A stretch of 64,000 bases of DNA from Metellina segmentata (Eukaryota > Arthropoda > Arachnida > Araneae > Tetragnathidae). The stretch is taken from assembly GCA_947359465.1 (NCBI GenBank), contig OX375879.1:95676271-95740270 (forward strand), given 5' to 3'. The notes below the pieces were generated by a model, which was not told where the DNA came from, ran no database searches, and saw nothing but the letters and a program-made list of their open reading frames with translations. How positions within the stretch are numbered: the first letter of the stretch is position 1; each line of letters begins with the position of its first letter. Position numbers and translations under genes: made by a program. Positions 38,701-53,700 of this stretch are shown here, in pieces.

Positions 38701-41700
38701 AAATATCCACAAAGTCGAAAAAAACGCTAACACAATGCAATTTGCTATGGAATCAGGTTTACCCTGGGTTTTTTTCTGAGTAGAATTACCTATGTAAATA
38801 TCTTCAAGTTTGCTACCGAGCCTACCAAGCTCAAAAATTTTTACTATCTCACGCTTTCCAAAAAAAGTTTTGCCGACCCCTGGTCTAAAGCGTATTCTTT
38901 TGTTATTAATGTGTTGTCCTCCTATTTTTAAGTAAACTTATTCAAGAAGTTGGATCATACTATTCTAAAGTTTTGTTCAAAAATAAATTACACAATATTT
39001 TCGAGCACATAATTTTCTAATTTCTAAACTGACAGAATTTTTTTATCTATGTACACACTGATATTTATTCAGAAAAAATAACCAATTTTCCTGCAATTAT
39101 TCATGGGTGGAATCTGATTGGTAAAATAAAATTGATGCAATGCATACCTACTCGCAACTAGTATTTGTTAATTGTCTAGCATCTTTTAATTATATCTATT
39201 GTGTTTTGAAAAAGGTTTTATACTTAGTGATTACAAGACTGTTTTTCACAGTAATTTTCTGTTTCAGAGACTGCTGTGTGAATCAAAGAAAAAAGAAATT
39301 GATGGCTCAATTGCTAAAAGAATCAATAAACTGTTTAGGGTAACATTACAATCGTTTATAAAATGTTTAATCCTAACATAGAATATCTATTGTGTATAAC
39401 CGTGCTGTTATAGAGATCACAAATTGCAATAGGTGGCAATGTTGTAAGACATTTGAATAATGGTGTTTTATATCTACTAGGGGGCTCCACCCCCTGCTTG
39501 CTTACGCTCGTCAACTTCCGGGGGTTGCTTTGCAAACCAACACTCCTTTCACATATCCCATTTGGTTTGCTTCGCAAACCAACATTCATTTTGCAGAGTC
39601 AATCTCCTGTGACAGCGAAACTATCTTAATAATTTGGTCCATGACGTCACAGTGAGAGCTTCGTCCCTGCTCGATAAGGCTCGCCAATCACCAGTGATTG
39701 TTACGCATTTCCTCGCCAAATATTTAAAAAATATATATATTATATTGTGATTGTTTTATGATAAACTTGATATCTGCAAACCCGTTAGTCAGAAAATGTA
39801 ACCTTCGTTTTCCGTGAAGAATAATGAATGCTCCGTGATCTAAAAAATACGAAATTTACTGACCAACTTTTGATTGCATCGAATTTATTTATAAACCAAT
39901 TTAAAAATAATTTCACTGCTAAAAAGAGTGCATTCTAGGCATTCACATGGTATTTTAAAACTAATAGTATTAAGCTATACATATGACAGTTTTAGTTTTG
40001 TATCGAAAATTACGATCTAAAAGTTCCGAAAATTGTATGACCAACTTTTAATTGCATCGACTTTATTTATTAACCAATTTAAAAAATAATTGTACCATAA
40101 GAAAGAGTGAATTCTAAGGTATACTGTGATGTTTTCAAATTTAAAAGCTAATAGTAATAAGGTATATTTATGACAGTTTTTTTTTTTTTTTTTTACTCAA
40201 CAAAAATGTCCCAATTTTTCTTGGATTTCAAAAAAATATTATCAGGAACCAAATTGAATTTTCTAAAAAAAAACTCAACAAGCTGCAAAAATTCACGTTT
40301 AGAGGTACTCTTTAAAAAATGATGACTGAAGACTGAAAATTTGTACGTCTTTTGCTCACTCGTGGTGGAAATTTCTCTTCTTCAATTTTGACACTTAATA
40401 AACCCTAAACTAATAGCCACATGGGATAAAAATCTTCAAAATACGTAATTTTCTGATTCGTACTTTCTCGGTAAACCATCTAAGAATCGAGCTAAATACA
40501 GTTTTCAATCCTGTGGCAGTAACATTTTTAATATAGAGATAGATTATCTTGGAAAATGTCGATTGACTGTCAAATCCATTTATAGGATTAAAAATGTTCT
40601 TTATTAGTATTAAATAATTGTTTAATAGACAAGCTTTCTTTAGCCTGATTATGAACAAAGTATTATAAAAATGGTTTTATAAATGTATAAATATTTGTAA
40701 ACATTTCAGAAATTTTACAGTATATTTATAATAATTTTATCAGTTTAAATGCTTAAAAAGTAAACATCTGTTTTTATTTATGATTTAAAAAGATAATGTT
40801 ACCAGTACTTCAATTTCAACCTTTTCGCTTTATAGGCTGCTATATCACGTTACTCTGAAGATGAAAAACTGTTTCTTGATCAGATCCAATTCAATAAAAA
40901 AATGGTATAATTGGAATTTTTTTTATTTTGTTTTCACTTGTTTTAAGTCCATTGTGTTTGTTACATTACTTGAAACAATTTAAATCCAGTAGGGAGTGCA
41001 ATCATTCATGTTTCCCAATTAACATGTAAATTTGAAATTATGTTTTGCTGAGTTTCATTTCTCTGAAAAATAAACGTGTCAAATTAAAAAAAACTCTGTT
41101 AGTGTGAGTGACCATGGTCTGGTTAATATGACGTAAATTGTAAATGCCCTTAAAACTATCCGTGAAGTGACACATTACTTGTAGAGATTCTTAGCTTAAA
41201 TACATGTGCCTTTCTTTGTAGTGTATATTTTAAATTGTATCCTAACATAATTTCCATCAACTACCAAAGTGTACAGTTTTATTTCACTGGACTGGGTATA
41301 AAGTAATAATAGAAACAAAATTTTAATTTCCAATGTTGCCTGGAGTTTGCCTCTGCTCTAGCAGCGTATGTGGCGATTCCTCCCTGTGTTTTTTCTCCTC
41401 TGTGTCAAAGGTACTTTTCTTTTGTCTATATGTCAATTTACTTGGCGTTGTTTGGCTAAACATAGCCCTTGTACCTTAAAATCCTGCAAATAATTTCTGT
41501 AGTATATATTAAAACCCTATACATAAAGGATTAAATTTAAATGCTTTCTTTTTCAGAAATGGTTTGATTCAATAAGTGCTCTGCATACCCGTATGTTAAA
41601 AGTGCACCCCAAAACACCTGGTATGTATGATATATTTTATTGGATGAAGTTTTCCTATGCATTGATTGATAGAAGAGAATATTCTCCTTACATTAAAATT

Positions 41701-44700
41701 TGGAGACTTCTACTTGAAATCACATTTTTCAGGAAATTGCAATTTATTGACCACAGAAATCTAAACATGAAGCTTATTTTATGTTTTATTCACAATATAT
41801 ATAAGCATTGTCTTTTAGAAATTACTCCTAATTGTTAGTTTTTATTGAAAACCATGAAATGTTTTTCGGATAATACTGCTTCTTTGGTGAAGTCCAGAGA
41901 TATGACAAGCAGCCTAAAACCTGTATGAAACTTATTGGTGTGGATATGTTAAAAACCAACTTGCTCATTATCAAAGTAAATAATTCAAACTTCAAACACA
42001 AAATTATTGAAAAGAGCACAGTGCAAGAGTAACTGAGAGGTTTATTTCTTTTTCCTTGTATGTCCAATTCTAATGTTAGCCTGAAAAGTACAATATTTTT
42101 AAATGTACAATTTTTTAAATTTAAGATTTTCATAATTTTTTATTAAAAAATATACTGCATTTCATTTTTGATGCATTTTGGAAATTTCAATTCTTATGGA
42201 AGAATATTCTCCAAAAAGTATTACTCAGAAATTTACATGTCTATGCATTGATGTTGCAAGGATATCTTTTTATTTAAGATCTTTATGGAAAGCAGTTTCA
42301 AAACAATTTTGAGCAACTTTTGCAATGATTGGCTTCAATTGAGCAAAACAAAATATTTATAGGATGGTATATATGTTTACCACACATTTTGAAAAATGCT
42401 ACCAAACAAAAAATTCTACAAACTGATTCCCAAATATAAAAATTATAATTGAAAGTGACAGGAAACTAATTCAGAAATACTGCAAAACCTTGATGATGCC
42501 TTATAAAAGCCATCACTAGCGACCAAGAAATTTTGAGGGCTTTGTTGAAGTAACCACAAAATGTGCATTATTGCAACAATCACCTAAATTTTAAATTGAG
42601 CACTAATCAGAACAATTAATTAATGGAAGTACTTTTTTCATAAATGATTTCTAAAAAGTTAACTTAAGCTTTATTTGAATATCTTAAATAATAACGAACA
42701 TGTATATAGAACATACTGTAATGTTGTTATCCATATCAATGTTGTTATCCATACCTAAATTTTAAATTGAGCACTAATCAGAACAATTAATTAATGGAAG
42801 TACTTTTTTCATAAATGATTTCTAAAAAGTTAACTTAAGCTTTATTTGAATGTCTTAAATAATAACGAACATGTGTATAGAACATACTGCAATGTTGTTA
42901 TCCATATCTATGTTGTCATTAATGTCACGGGAATAGTCCATCCACCTTCATTTACTTGTTAAATGCTGATGTGTACATATTGGTATACAGAACATTCACT
43001 TTCATTTACTTGGTAAATGCTGGTGGGTACATCTTAGTAACTAGTACATCCACTTTCATATACTTGGTAAATGCTTATGGATACATATTAGTAAATAGTA
43101 CATCCACTTTCATTTGCTTGGCAAATATTTATGGGTACATAATTGGTGGATATTATTTAAGAATTTTAAAATGGTCTTTGAAAAACATTACTGGTTATCT
43201 ATAATGGCTGATCAAATCCGTCAAAGTGAACAAGGCTTCTAGATCAAAAGATTCCTCGTTCAAATCCGGTACGAGGCATGGATGTTTGTCCATTTTTAAT
43301 AAATGTATGGTCTCTATAAACAGGTTTAGCCTCAAATGTGTATTAGTGTGTATGTAAGGTATAATGAATTTATCCCTCTTGGTGTACCATTGGAATGTAA
43401 ACTGATTCACAGATCCACCCTTGTAATCATTGGGTAATGTTCACATTAACCTGGGCATTAGGTAGAAAAGACAAATCTGTATAATGGATGTATCCCAGTT
43501 TTTCTTAACATTTTGAGGGATAAACAATTGTATTTGACACTTTAAAGGGATTCTTTAATTTCTCCATTCAACAAATGGCGTATCATATTTCCTAAAGTGT
43601 CTTAGTTTCACTCATGATGTGGCTAATTATTTAATTGTTAAATTTTATTTTGAAAATATCGCATAAAGTGAAGCAATTACAAATATCGTTCTGTTTTGCG
43701 AAAGCAAAGTACACATCTGTAATGACCATTTATTATATACTTACTTTCAAGATTAAGAATTATTTCATAGTTTTCTCTATAAAATTTGTAAGAAAAGAAG
43801 ATTTGGTACTCTTTCCCATTTCTGATGAAAATGCATTGGATTGCTTAATTATTGCCCTGAAATTTACTTATTTTAATGAGAAAAACTATTTTAAATAGTT
43901 AAATTAAAATTAATCTATTTGGGCACCGTTTCTGCTTCTTTCCTCTTAAGAAATGGTTACCTTCACTGTATATTATCTATTTTTAGTAATAAGATCTGAA
44001 TATGTATTCCAAGGTTTCCCTGTTATAGCTCTAGTGTAACCAAGTATTATACATCAGAAAATGCTGCTTCTCACATGCTTTTCAAAAAATATCTATATTA
44101 TTGATAGTAGAATTCTTATCTCCTTAAATTAGCATTTTATTCAAGACATCTCAAATCCCCAAAATGTATTAAGAGATTTGAAACAAGATAAAACAAAATA
44201 GATAAAAAATAACCATGGTCATCTTAGGTGCTTAAGACTGTTTTAGGTCATAAACCTCAACTTATTGTTTTAAATTTACATCTTTACATACAAATTGCAA
44301 TATTATTCAGGACATCTAAAATTTTATAGTGTATTAACAGATTTCAAACAAGGCATAACCTAATAGATAAAAACCCATGAATCTAAGGTTTAGTTATTGT
44401 TAACCTGCATTGAGATTTAAATGCTTTAATTTGTTTTATTTATTACATTTTAGCTCTATGGATAATGGCAGCCAAGTGGGAAATGGAAGAAAATCGATCA
44501 GATCCAGAAAATGCTCGAAAATTGCTCCAACGAGGCGTTTTAATAAATCCTCTTTCAGGAATCCTTTGGCGAGAGGTGTGTATTCGACAACCATGCTAAG
44601 TGTTTGTTTTTTTCAACTGAGAGGTTGGATCTTACTCTGTATTGCATCTTGTGGATTCGTTCACAGTACATTAATTTTTTTTATTTGTGTCTTACTGTCA

Positions 44701-47700
44701 TTCTGAAGTCAAAGCAGGGTTTTCAATACAGAAAACTTTAGAAAGTCACAGAGATGCATTCTGTATCTTATTGACATCTTGAATCAAAGATAGAATTGTT
44801 TGTTAATTTCTAGTATGCATTTATAAACAGTTGCTACCTATCAGCCATTTAAATAAAATTTCTCTGCCACATCCTGAGATCAAAATCTGTTTCCTGCATT
44901 TGTAAAGCTTTTAAAATGAATCCTTTGATTTCTGTATAAATTCTTTTTACTTTATCAATGAAACTTGATGAGGTATTAGCAATTTCTCTTTTAATGATGA
45001 GATATTTCCAAGCTAAAATTTGGCATTTAATTTTGTAGAGCTATATTGATCTATTCTGCAAAACTTGTTTGAAATTTTCAAAAATTTTATATCAGTATCT
45101 AAGATTTACACATCCTGGTTGTTGGGACATTGCTTGATGATCAAAGTCTAATTTACCTTGGAGATGAAAACTCACTTGATTCACGGTTTGGATGACCAGA
45201 ATACCTGTTCGATTGTTTTAAATAGTCTTCGATAAGCTTTTCATGTACATATATGGAAACTAAAGGCATAGCTGCCGATCCTTCCGGATTACCCGGAAAC
45301 TTTCCGATTTTTCGTAATTTTTCCGGCCGGAAACAAGTTTTTTCCGCTCTTTGCATTTTTAAAGATTATTGCTAGATTATAGATTACCGAGCATTTCCAA
45401 CTTACGTGTTACCCAAGTAATGTGTAAATAAATATTATAATCAAGAATTGTGCATTTAAATTATGCTACTATAAATGCTATTATTAAGATACAAACAGAA
45501 ACCTGATGTATGTTAAACTGTTATGTATACAACTTAAGGTTTATAGTTATTTTCTAAAAGTAGTTTAAATTGAGGTTAGTTTAAGTTTTCTAAAGGTTGT
45601 TTTAATACATTGTATTACTAATATTACTAAAATTTTTAATTTAAGTCATAAATTTCTGCCCTTTGGTTCATATTTTTAATAAAATGTCAATGCCAAGTAT
45701 GAATAATAAATTCTTCTGTTTTTTACCCAAAATCTTCTGTTTTTTTACCTTATCCAGTTGGCAGCCATGTAAAGGCTATTAAAAAATTAAGCATTAGTTG
45801 AGGGAACTAAAGATGATACAAAATTATAACGATCAATCCTCTACTCCTTTTCACTCTCACGATTCTTATAACTTTCAAGGTATGACTGTTGTACCGGCCA
45901 TAGTCTAAATTCTTGGCACGACTCGATAACTTTCAAGGTACAACTGCTGTACTGGCCATAGTCTAAATTCTTTCTTGACACGATTAAGGTACAACTGCTC
46001 TACGGGTCATAGTCTAAAGGGTAAATTAAATTTTTATCACATACTATATCATGATAACAGTTAACATGTGCATAATAAAAGTACATTTCCCAATATCATA
46101 ATTTGCACATGCATAACTAAAATAACATTTATGAATATGGAAGTAGCAGTTGCATGCACGCAATAAATATTATTATTGAATTGTTTGCACATGCTCACAC
46201 TAGTATGTGTACATTCTTTTATTTTATTTCAATTGCTTAGTAGCGATTAAACTTAATTTCAACTATTCTATTTTAAGTTTAAATGCTGGAACTATTTGCA
46301 TTTCATTTGCAACATTTGTATTTAGAACTTTTCTCAGTAATTTAACAATTCTAAGTAGATAAATGTTATTTATTTTTATATTTCAGTATTTTCGAGTGGA
46401 GTTAATGTATACTGATTTGGTGAGTAATATAATTCAAGAATTTTTGTGTACGAAACTAGTACAAATTATTTTTGTCAATGAAAATTCAAACTAAACAAGT
46501 TTTTTTTTGTTATTTTTATAGATGTGCAAACGCAAAGCTATTGCCGAACCTCACAATCTGAAGGTATGCTTTTAAATAAATTTTATATCTGCTATAAGTG
46601 ACATTGATATTATATTGTTTTTGTGAAAATGTGTTTAACATAAATTAAATTCTTGCCAGAATGATGACGTTGAAGAGGATGATGCTGTTTTAAATGGAGG
46701 TGTTGCTAATGTTGTTTATGACAATGCTGTTGAGGCCTTTGATGGTAATTTTTTATTGTTGAAACTTTATTTTTCATTACTAAGCACTTCATTATTCATT
46801 ATTTTTAGTACATTCAAAACTTGTTTTTAAAGTTAATTTATATATACACTACCCTATAATAATGGACCGAACACCAGCGGATTTGCATAAAATCTGACTG
46901 CTTGTTTGTCAGTATTTTTTGTGGTATGGCCTGGGACCTTTGCATGTTATTCCTGGTCAATTGAACGCTGATGCCTGCATGAACATTTAGGACAATCAAG
47001 TTCTTCCTACGCTCTGGCTTTTTATGAAATGGACGAATGTTACTTCATGGACGACAACACTCCATGTCATGTTGCAGCCTCTGTCAAGCAGTGGTATCAA
47101 AATATGGATGTAAAACGTCTTCCCTGGCCTGCTCAGAGTCCCGACCTATACCAGTGGGACGCATTAAAGCGGCGCTTATGGACCAGGGAACCACGTCCTA
47201 AATCTACAGCTGTGCTGACGACATTCTTGCAGCAGGAATGTACACAAATACCCATAGCTGTGTGTCAAAACCTTGTTGAAAGTATGCCCAGAAGAGTTGC
47301 TAGTGAAACTGCAGCAAAGTGGGGGACCATCCACCTATTAAAGCATATATTCTTTCTCTTATACCATCACATCTTGCTGTCTGGTCCATTATTGAATGGT
47401 AGTGTATATATATAGGTCCATTATTGTATGGTATTGTTTATATATATATACTAGCCACTGCATGGCCAGCATGACGTTGCCCGTGGCAGTTCTTTTCATA
47501 GGGTTATGTTGGACCACTGCTCGCTAACCCCCGTTAATTGCTGCGAATTCTCATTTGGCTTGCCTCGCAAACCAGGCAACGGCATAATGGCCTCGTCATT
47601 ATCAAATGCGGCCAAATTCGAATTGTGAAGAGATCGAATCAGCGTGACGTCACCTCTTGCTAAAATATAAATATTAAATTGAAAAATTATTTATTAAAAG

Positions 47701-50700
47701 AAAAGAAAATTCATAAGTTGTCAATCTAATGTAAAATTGTCCTTGCCCATGACAGTTCTTTTCTTGGGGTCAGTTGTGACCACTGCTTGGTAACCCTGGT
47801 GTGTGTTTGCTACGCATTTCCATTTAATTGCAAAGGTATCCAATAGGCGTGATGTAACAATATCTTGCGAAAATGTAAAAGATATTCAATTGAAAAGTTT
47901 TTTTAAAAAATCAAATGTTTAGGTATCGGTCTAATGTAAAATTTTTCGTAGATTTCAAATCTGTTGAAATTTTTATTCTATCATTAACAATCACTAAGAT
48001 AGAAAAAAGCACTGAAGAATGGCAGATGTACTGTACTAATGTTCTATACTATTGAGACCCTATGCAATATTGTTATATACTTTTTATTGCAAGTTAATTT
48101 TTGTATTGGTGACTTAACACACCACAGAACACCTAATTTTAAGAGATTGTCAAAAGTAAGGGAATAGTGTGTTAAAGTTTAACGATATTTATGCTAATTT
48201 TTTTTTCTTTACTTACTTTTACACCCAGAGCCTCAAATTGGCCATGGATAAGATCAGCCCAGAATCGAAAGTGATAGTCTTAGCAGACAAAACCCCACAT
48301 GGTAAACATCCCACCATTCTTGGATTTTGTTGATCTTTTATGCATTTTGTGTTTGGATGTCTTTTGGAAAGTATAGTGATATTTAATTTTGATAATTTAT
48401 CCAACGAATAAATTTATAAAAGCATAAACTTTAACTTTTGGTTTGGATAAGTTTATACGTTGCATAAATTATCAAAATTAAATATTGCTATTCTTTCCAT
48501 AAGAAACAGAAAAAAGATATCGCAATCAATAGCACAGCTCCTTACTTCAGATACGAATCAGGGCTGACTTTTTGCTACTATTTTCCAACCTTGGCGACAA
48601 GAAGACTCTTTTTAAGCAAATTCGTCTCTAAAGCTCCTATTTTCCAACTCCTTTTTTTTTTTTTTTTGCAACTTTTTTCAAGAATGCAGGAAAGGTCTGC
48701 AAAAATGTAATCCTTTTTTAACTTTTAGCAAATGCAAAAATGTTTTTTGAAATTTAGTTTAGTGAGATAATTTTCCCAAGAAATGCCAATTTCAAACTAA
48801 AACAGCAAGAATTAGAGGAAAACATTGGTATCTAGTTGCTAGATTGTCATGAAGATTTTATTATGAAAACAGCCATCGTGGCCAGCACGGTGTTTTTTCG
48901 CCAGGTCAGGTGTGACCACTGCTTTTTGACGCTGGCCAACCCCAGGTGATTGCTACGCATCCCCGTTTGGTTTGCTTCGCAAACCAACACCACAGGCAAT
49001 GCCGTGATGGCCTCAAAGTGGCTAGTAATAAATAAATGCCAATAAATTACTTTTAAAATATTTTAGATTAAAATTTTAAAATTGGGCTGGACATGTAAAA
49101 GTACATTTGTAATACAAGTTTGGTTTCATGAAATCGTTTTAATGTATACAAAGGATTTAAAAGTAACACAGCAAATGAACTGCATGATAACGATTGCAAT
49201 AACAATCTAACATCGCAATCTAGAAATTATGACATCGCCCAGTCCTACCTATCACTCTAAACGGATTGTGCTTTTGTTATAGTTGCCTTTACCATTAGAC
49301 CATCTGCCATTATGATTACCCTTAAATGTCTTCCGGTGTCATTTCGACACCGGTAAATAAATCACATTTAAATAATTGCAATAACTAAATATTACTAAGA
49401 CTAATTTTTATTTCAGTTAACTTTTAAAATTATTTGAGGAAGCTTACATAGAAAATGACCATTTATATCAGAAAATGCAGCAAAACAAAAAATTAATAAT
49501 TTAACATAGAAATAAAACAATAACATTACAGATAAAGGACAAAATCTTAATTTTTTATGACGATACAAGTATTTAAGCATTATTTACCATCACTAGATAC
49601 AATTAATTTTGTAGTACATACATTATTTACAATGAATACAGTAATAAGCAACTTTTTCTGTACATTTCCCACATACCATTTTCATGCTAGAAGAACACAT
49701 TTTCTTTGTTGCATTTCAGTTGCATTCTTTATTTTCACACTTCTTACGCTTGAGTAGATTTTGAACAGTTTTTGATTCATTTTTCGCATGCTTTTTTAGA
49801 ATTTACCTCACTTACGTACTTTGAACGCAGCTCATTTGCTAAGTTTTGTATATATTCCTTCCTTGGAATGGATTTACCTAACACGGATTTGTTAACAATC
49901 CAAGAGTTGATCACTGCAATATCTAAAATGTTATAAATGTATAAACAGGCCATCTTCTAGATCCAGCTTTCATGGAGGATTCCTGTGCCATTTGATCTAC
50001 AATATCAACACCACATTTAGTTTCATTGTAGAAACTGACAGTTTCTGGTTTCTTCTCTTTTCTTTGTCGTCTATCGCAATGCTTGAATGAAGAGTACTCA
50101 TCACAATGACATTTTTTTGTTTTTTTCCTTGATACACAGTAAGGGTGGTACTGGTACTTTCATGTTGAAAAACCTCAGTGGAATGAAGAGCACCTTTTTT
50201 ATTTTTTACACAATCTGGAACTTCTCTCCTAGCTTGATTCACAGTTCCTACAAGACTAGTTTTCCATTTCATCAGTCCTTTTGCCAGTTCCAAAGATGTG
50301 AAAAAATTATCTACCGTAACGTTGTGTCCTTTGTTCTTAAATGGTTCCTTAAGTTTTAAAACTACCTGTTCTGCCAATCCTTGCCCTTCAGGGCGAGATT
50401 CCATTTTTCCTAAATAAGGAAATGCATTCAAACATATTTAGTATGTAAGTCAGCAGCAATCCAAAATTTCTACCCATATTTGTCAGGTTTAGATGCCATA
50501 AATTGTTTGAAAGGGCAGCGTGTTTTACTAGGAAATAATTGTTCATTGACTGTTATGTTCTTACCAGGCTTGTAATTCTTTATACATTGTCAATGAATCT
50601 GTCCCAAACTTCAATGTTCTAGTGTTAAAACATGTCATATAAAATAAAATTCAAGAACTTGATTCAAAAAAAAAAAAATTTGAGAATTATTGTAATTTGT

Positions 50701-53700
50701 TTTAAAATTAATTTGTATAATTTTATTTCAGATGTTGAATATGCACTCTCATTCATTCAGATATGTTTGGAATTTGATTTTGGCCAAAGACATATAGACC
50801 ACATATTGAAAGAGTGAGTTTTATAATCATTAATACTCCATGTCTTCCTTCTGTTAGCTTGCTGTGATTTCAAGCAATACTAGATTCCAGTTCCTAGATA
50901 TAGACTTTATTTTAATCCTATATTCATAAGGTATATTTTAATTTTGTGAACATCTTCCTAAGTTTGTTTCAATTAACAATCCCATTGGGACAAGTATTAA
51001 ATGTGTACTAATTAACATCTTAAGAAATGTTTTCCATGCTGACTTTACTTTAGTTTAATTGTATTCTGTTTCCTGTGGCGTTTGCTTATTTAATATAGTT
51101 TTATATATACCTACACTCAAATCTCATGAAGACAAACTTGCTTGATACGAATTTCTGATTATACGAACTGAATTCCGATCCCTGTCAAAATGTATATTCG
51201 AATAATTTAATGCATTCATTGAAGAATTCAGGTTACACTAATCTCTGCTTAGGACAAGCACATTTTCGAAACTTAAGGGCAGATGGCTTATTTTCAATCA
51301 TACTGTCAAAAACTTTAATTACTCCAAAATTGCGTTTGTGGAAGAGAGTGAATAAGACTAAGGAGTAAGTGTGCCTTCTTTAAAGAAACCACTGCTGGCT
51401 TAGGAATTGTTCATCATTTTTGTTAGGCATTGGAAGTTAATTTGCTCAATTAAACAGTATTGGCTGCTTCAAAAATTTTCTTTATGGATGTCACAAGAAA
51501 AACAAAACACCAAAATAGATAGCAAAGCTATTTCAAAACAAAAATTACGTGTGTGATATGAAATATATGTAATCAAGAATCATCTGCATAATATGTGATG
51601 AAGAATGCCATTTATATGTGTACCAAGAATTGTAATGTAACTACATTAATATTTTATTTTATTCTTCAAACAATGCTTTTTCTCTGAATTTGAATGACAC
51701 AAACTACGGTTAATACAAATATTTTTTTTAGTCCCGTGAAATTCGTCTTTACAAGGTTTGACTGTATTTAAATTGTAAAATTTATTTCACGAAACCTAAA
51801 TTCATATTAAAGCACACAAGAAAGTGATTGAAAGACAGTGCAACTTCGTCTACCGAAAAGTACTTCATAGTGAATATACAGGAGTTGGACAAAAATATGG
51901 AAATGCTCTGAAATGCATGCTTGAAAAGAAATGTTTATTCTAGTGAAATGTGTAGGTGGTGCTGGTGTTTTCGCCTACTGATGCCACCTATACAATGTCG
52001 CTGTGCAGGTCAGTCGTCTGGGCACTGTTCTGTGAAGTTGTAATTGCATCATGTCAAAGCTAACAGACTTCGAACGTGGGCAAATCGTTGGAGCTCGTCT
52101 GGTGGGTGCTTCCGTAAACAAAGTAGATGAAGTGTTTAGTGTTTCAAGAGGTACTGTATCTAAGATTTATTCCGCACATTTGAAAAGCGGAAAACATCTG
52201 CTAAATCACAGCACGGACAAAGGTGTGTTTTGAGTGATTGTGATAGTAATGAGGATTGTGACTAAAAATAAGAAGACTACAGCTGCAAAAGTTACTGCTG
52301 AAATGAATGTCATGCTCACAAACCCTGTGAGTACCAAAACAATACGGAGCTTCATAAGCAGGGTATTTCTGGCCAAGCTGCAATTCAAAAACCATTCATC
52401 TGTGATGTTAATGCCTTTAACAGAAAAAAGTGGTGTTTGAGTTATAAAGCCTGGACTATGGAGCAATGGAAGACAGTAATTGGGTTGGATGAGTCTTGTT
52501 TCACACTGTTTCCTACTTCTGACTGAGTTTACGTCTGGCGAACGCCATCCCAAGGCTATAATACAGACTGCTTGTTACCAAGAGTGAAACATGGCAGGGG
52601 TTCTGTTATTGTTTGGGCAGCCATATCGTGGGTTTTTTAGGGCTGCATGAATACTCTGCACGGGCACATTAAGGCCAGGGATTTTGTGAACATTTTGGCC
52701 GATCAAGTCCATCTCATGGTACAAATTTTGTTCCCCAATGGAGATGGTGTCTACCAAGACGACAAAGCCCCTGTTCACACAGCTCACATTGTCCAGGACT
52801 GGTTTTCTGATCACGAGGATGATTTGTCACATCTCCCTTTGCCACCAGTCACCAGACCTCAGTATTACTGAATCTTTGTGGTCTACATTGGAGAGGAAAG
52901 TGTGTGATCGCTATCCACTGCCATCATCGTTATCTGAACTTGACACCGTTTTGCAGGAAGAATGGTACACGATTACCTTGGCAAGCATACAGGAACTTTT
53001 TTATCCATTCAGAGAGAAGTCTGCAAACTGTTTTGAATGCTAATGGTTTTCCTACACTATATTAGGCAAAATTGCATGTTTTTTTAGGTGTTTCCATATT
53101 TTTGTCCAATTCCTTGTAGGTTACACTGATATAAATATCACAATATTCTTATTGTAATTGTTATAGTGGTGACTAAGTTCACTCCAATACTTCCCCCTCC
53201 AGAATTTAGAATTGGATGAATTCCATAGATGCTACTTTGGCCAAATATGGCCCTTGCACCATAAAAGCCCCCAAACCAACCATAGATGCTGCTGTCCTCA
53301 AGGAACATCTCCTTTAGGTGTTGCCAGGCTTATGACTTATGACTTGTAAAGGGGTGACTCCGAAGAGTGCCAGCACTGCGACTAATAGTCTATTGTACTG
53401 AGTGTTGCCAGGCTTGACGGACGCAGAGTACTTAAGTGATTTGTTCTTTTCCCGTGGATTCACTGGTCTTTAAGTTACACGTGTGTCAAGCTCTCAGAAT
53501 ACATGAGCAATCTTTTTTTTGTTTTACTCCCATTACTCTTAACATCCTTTTTTCCCTTTCACAACATTTTTTACTTGGCGTCTTGTGTTTGGATTATCTT
53601 GGCCAAATGTGGCACATAACAACCCTAGAAGCTACCATTGATGGATAGATTGCCAATTGTGGTAGAGCTGTATTAAGATCACGGTTGTACTTCCAAATGC

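Noticed and set aside
42956..43204. Repeat-containing protein of 82 residues
   Set aside because: It is the translation of an intronic 54-base minisatellite.
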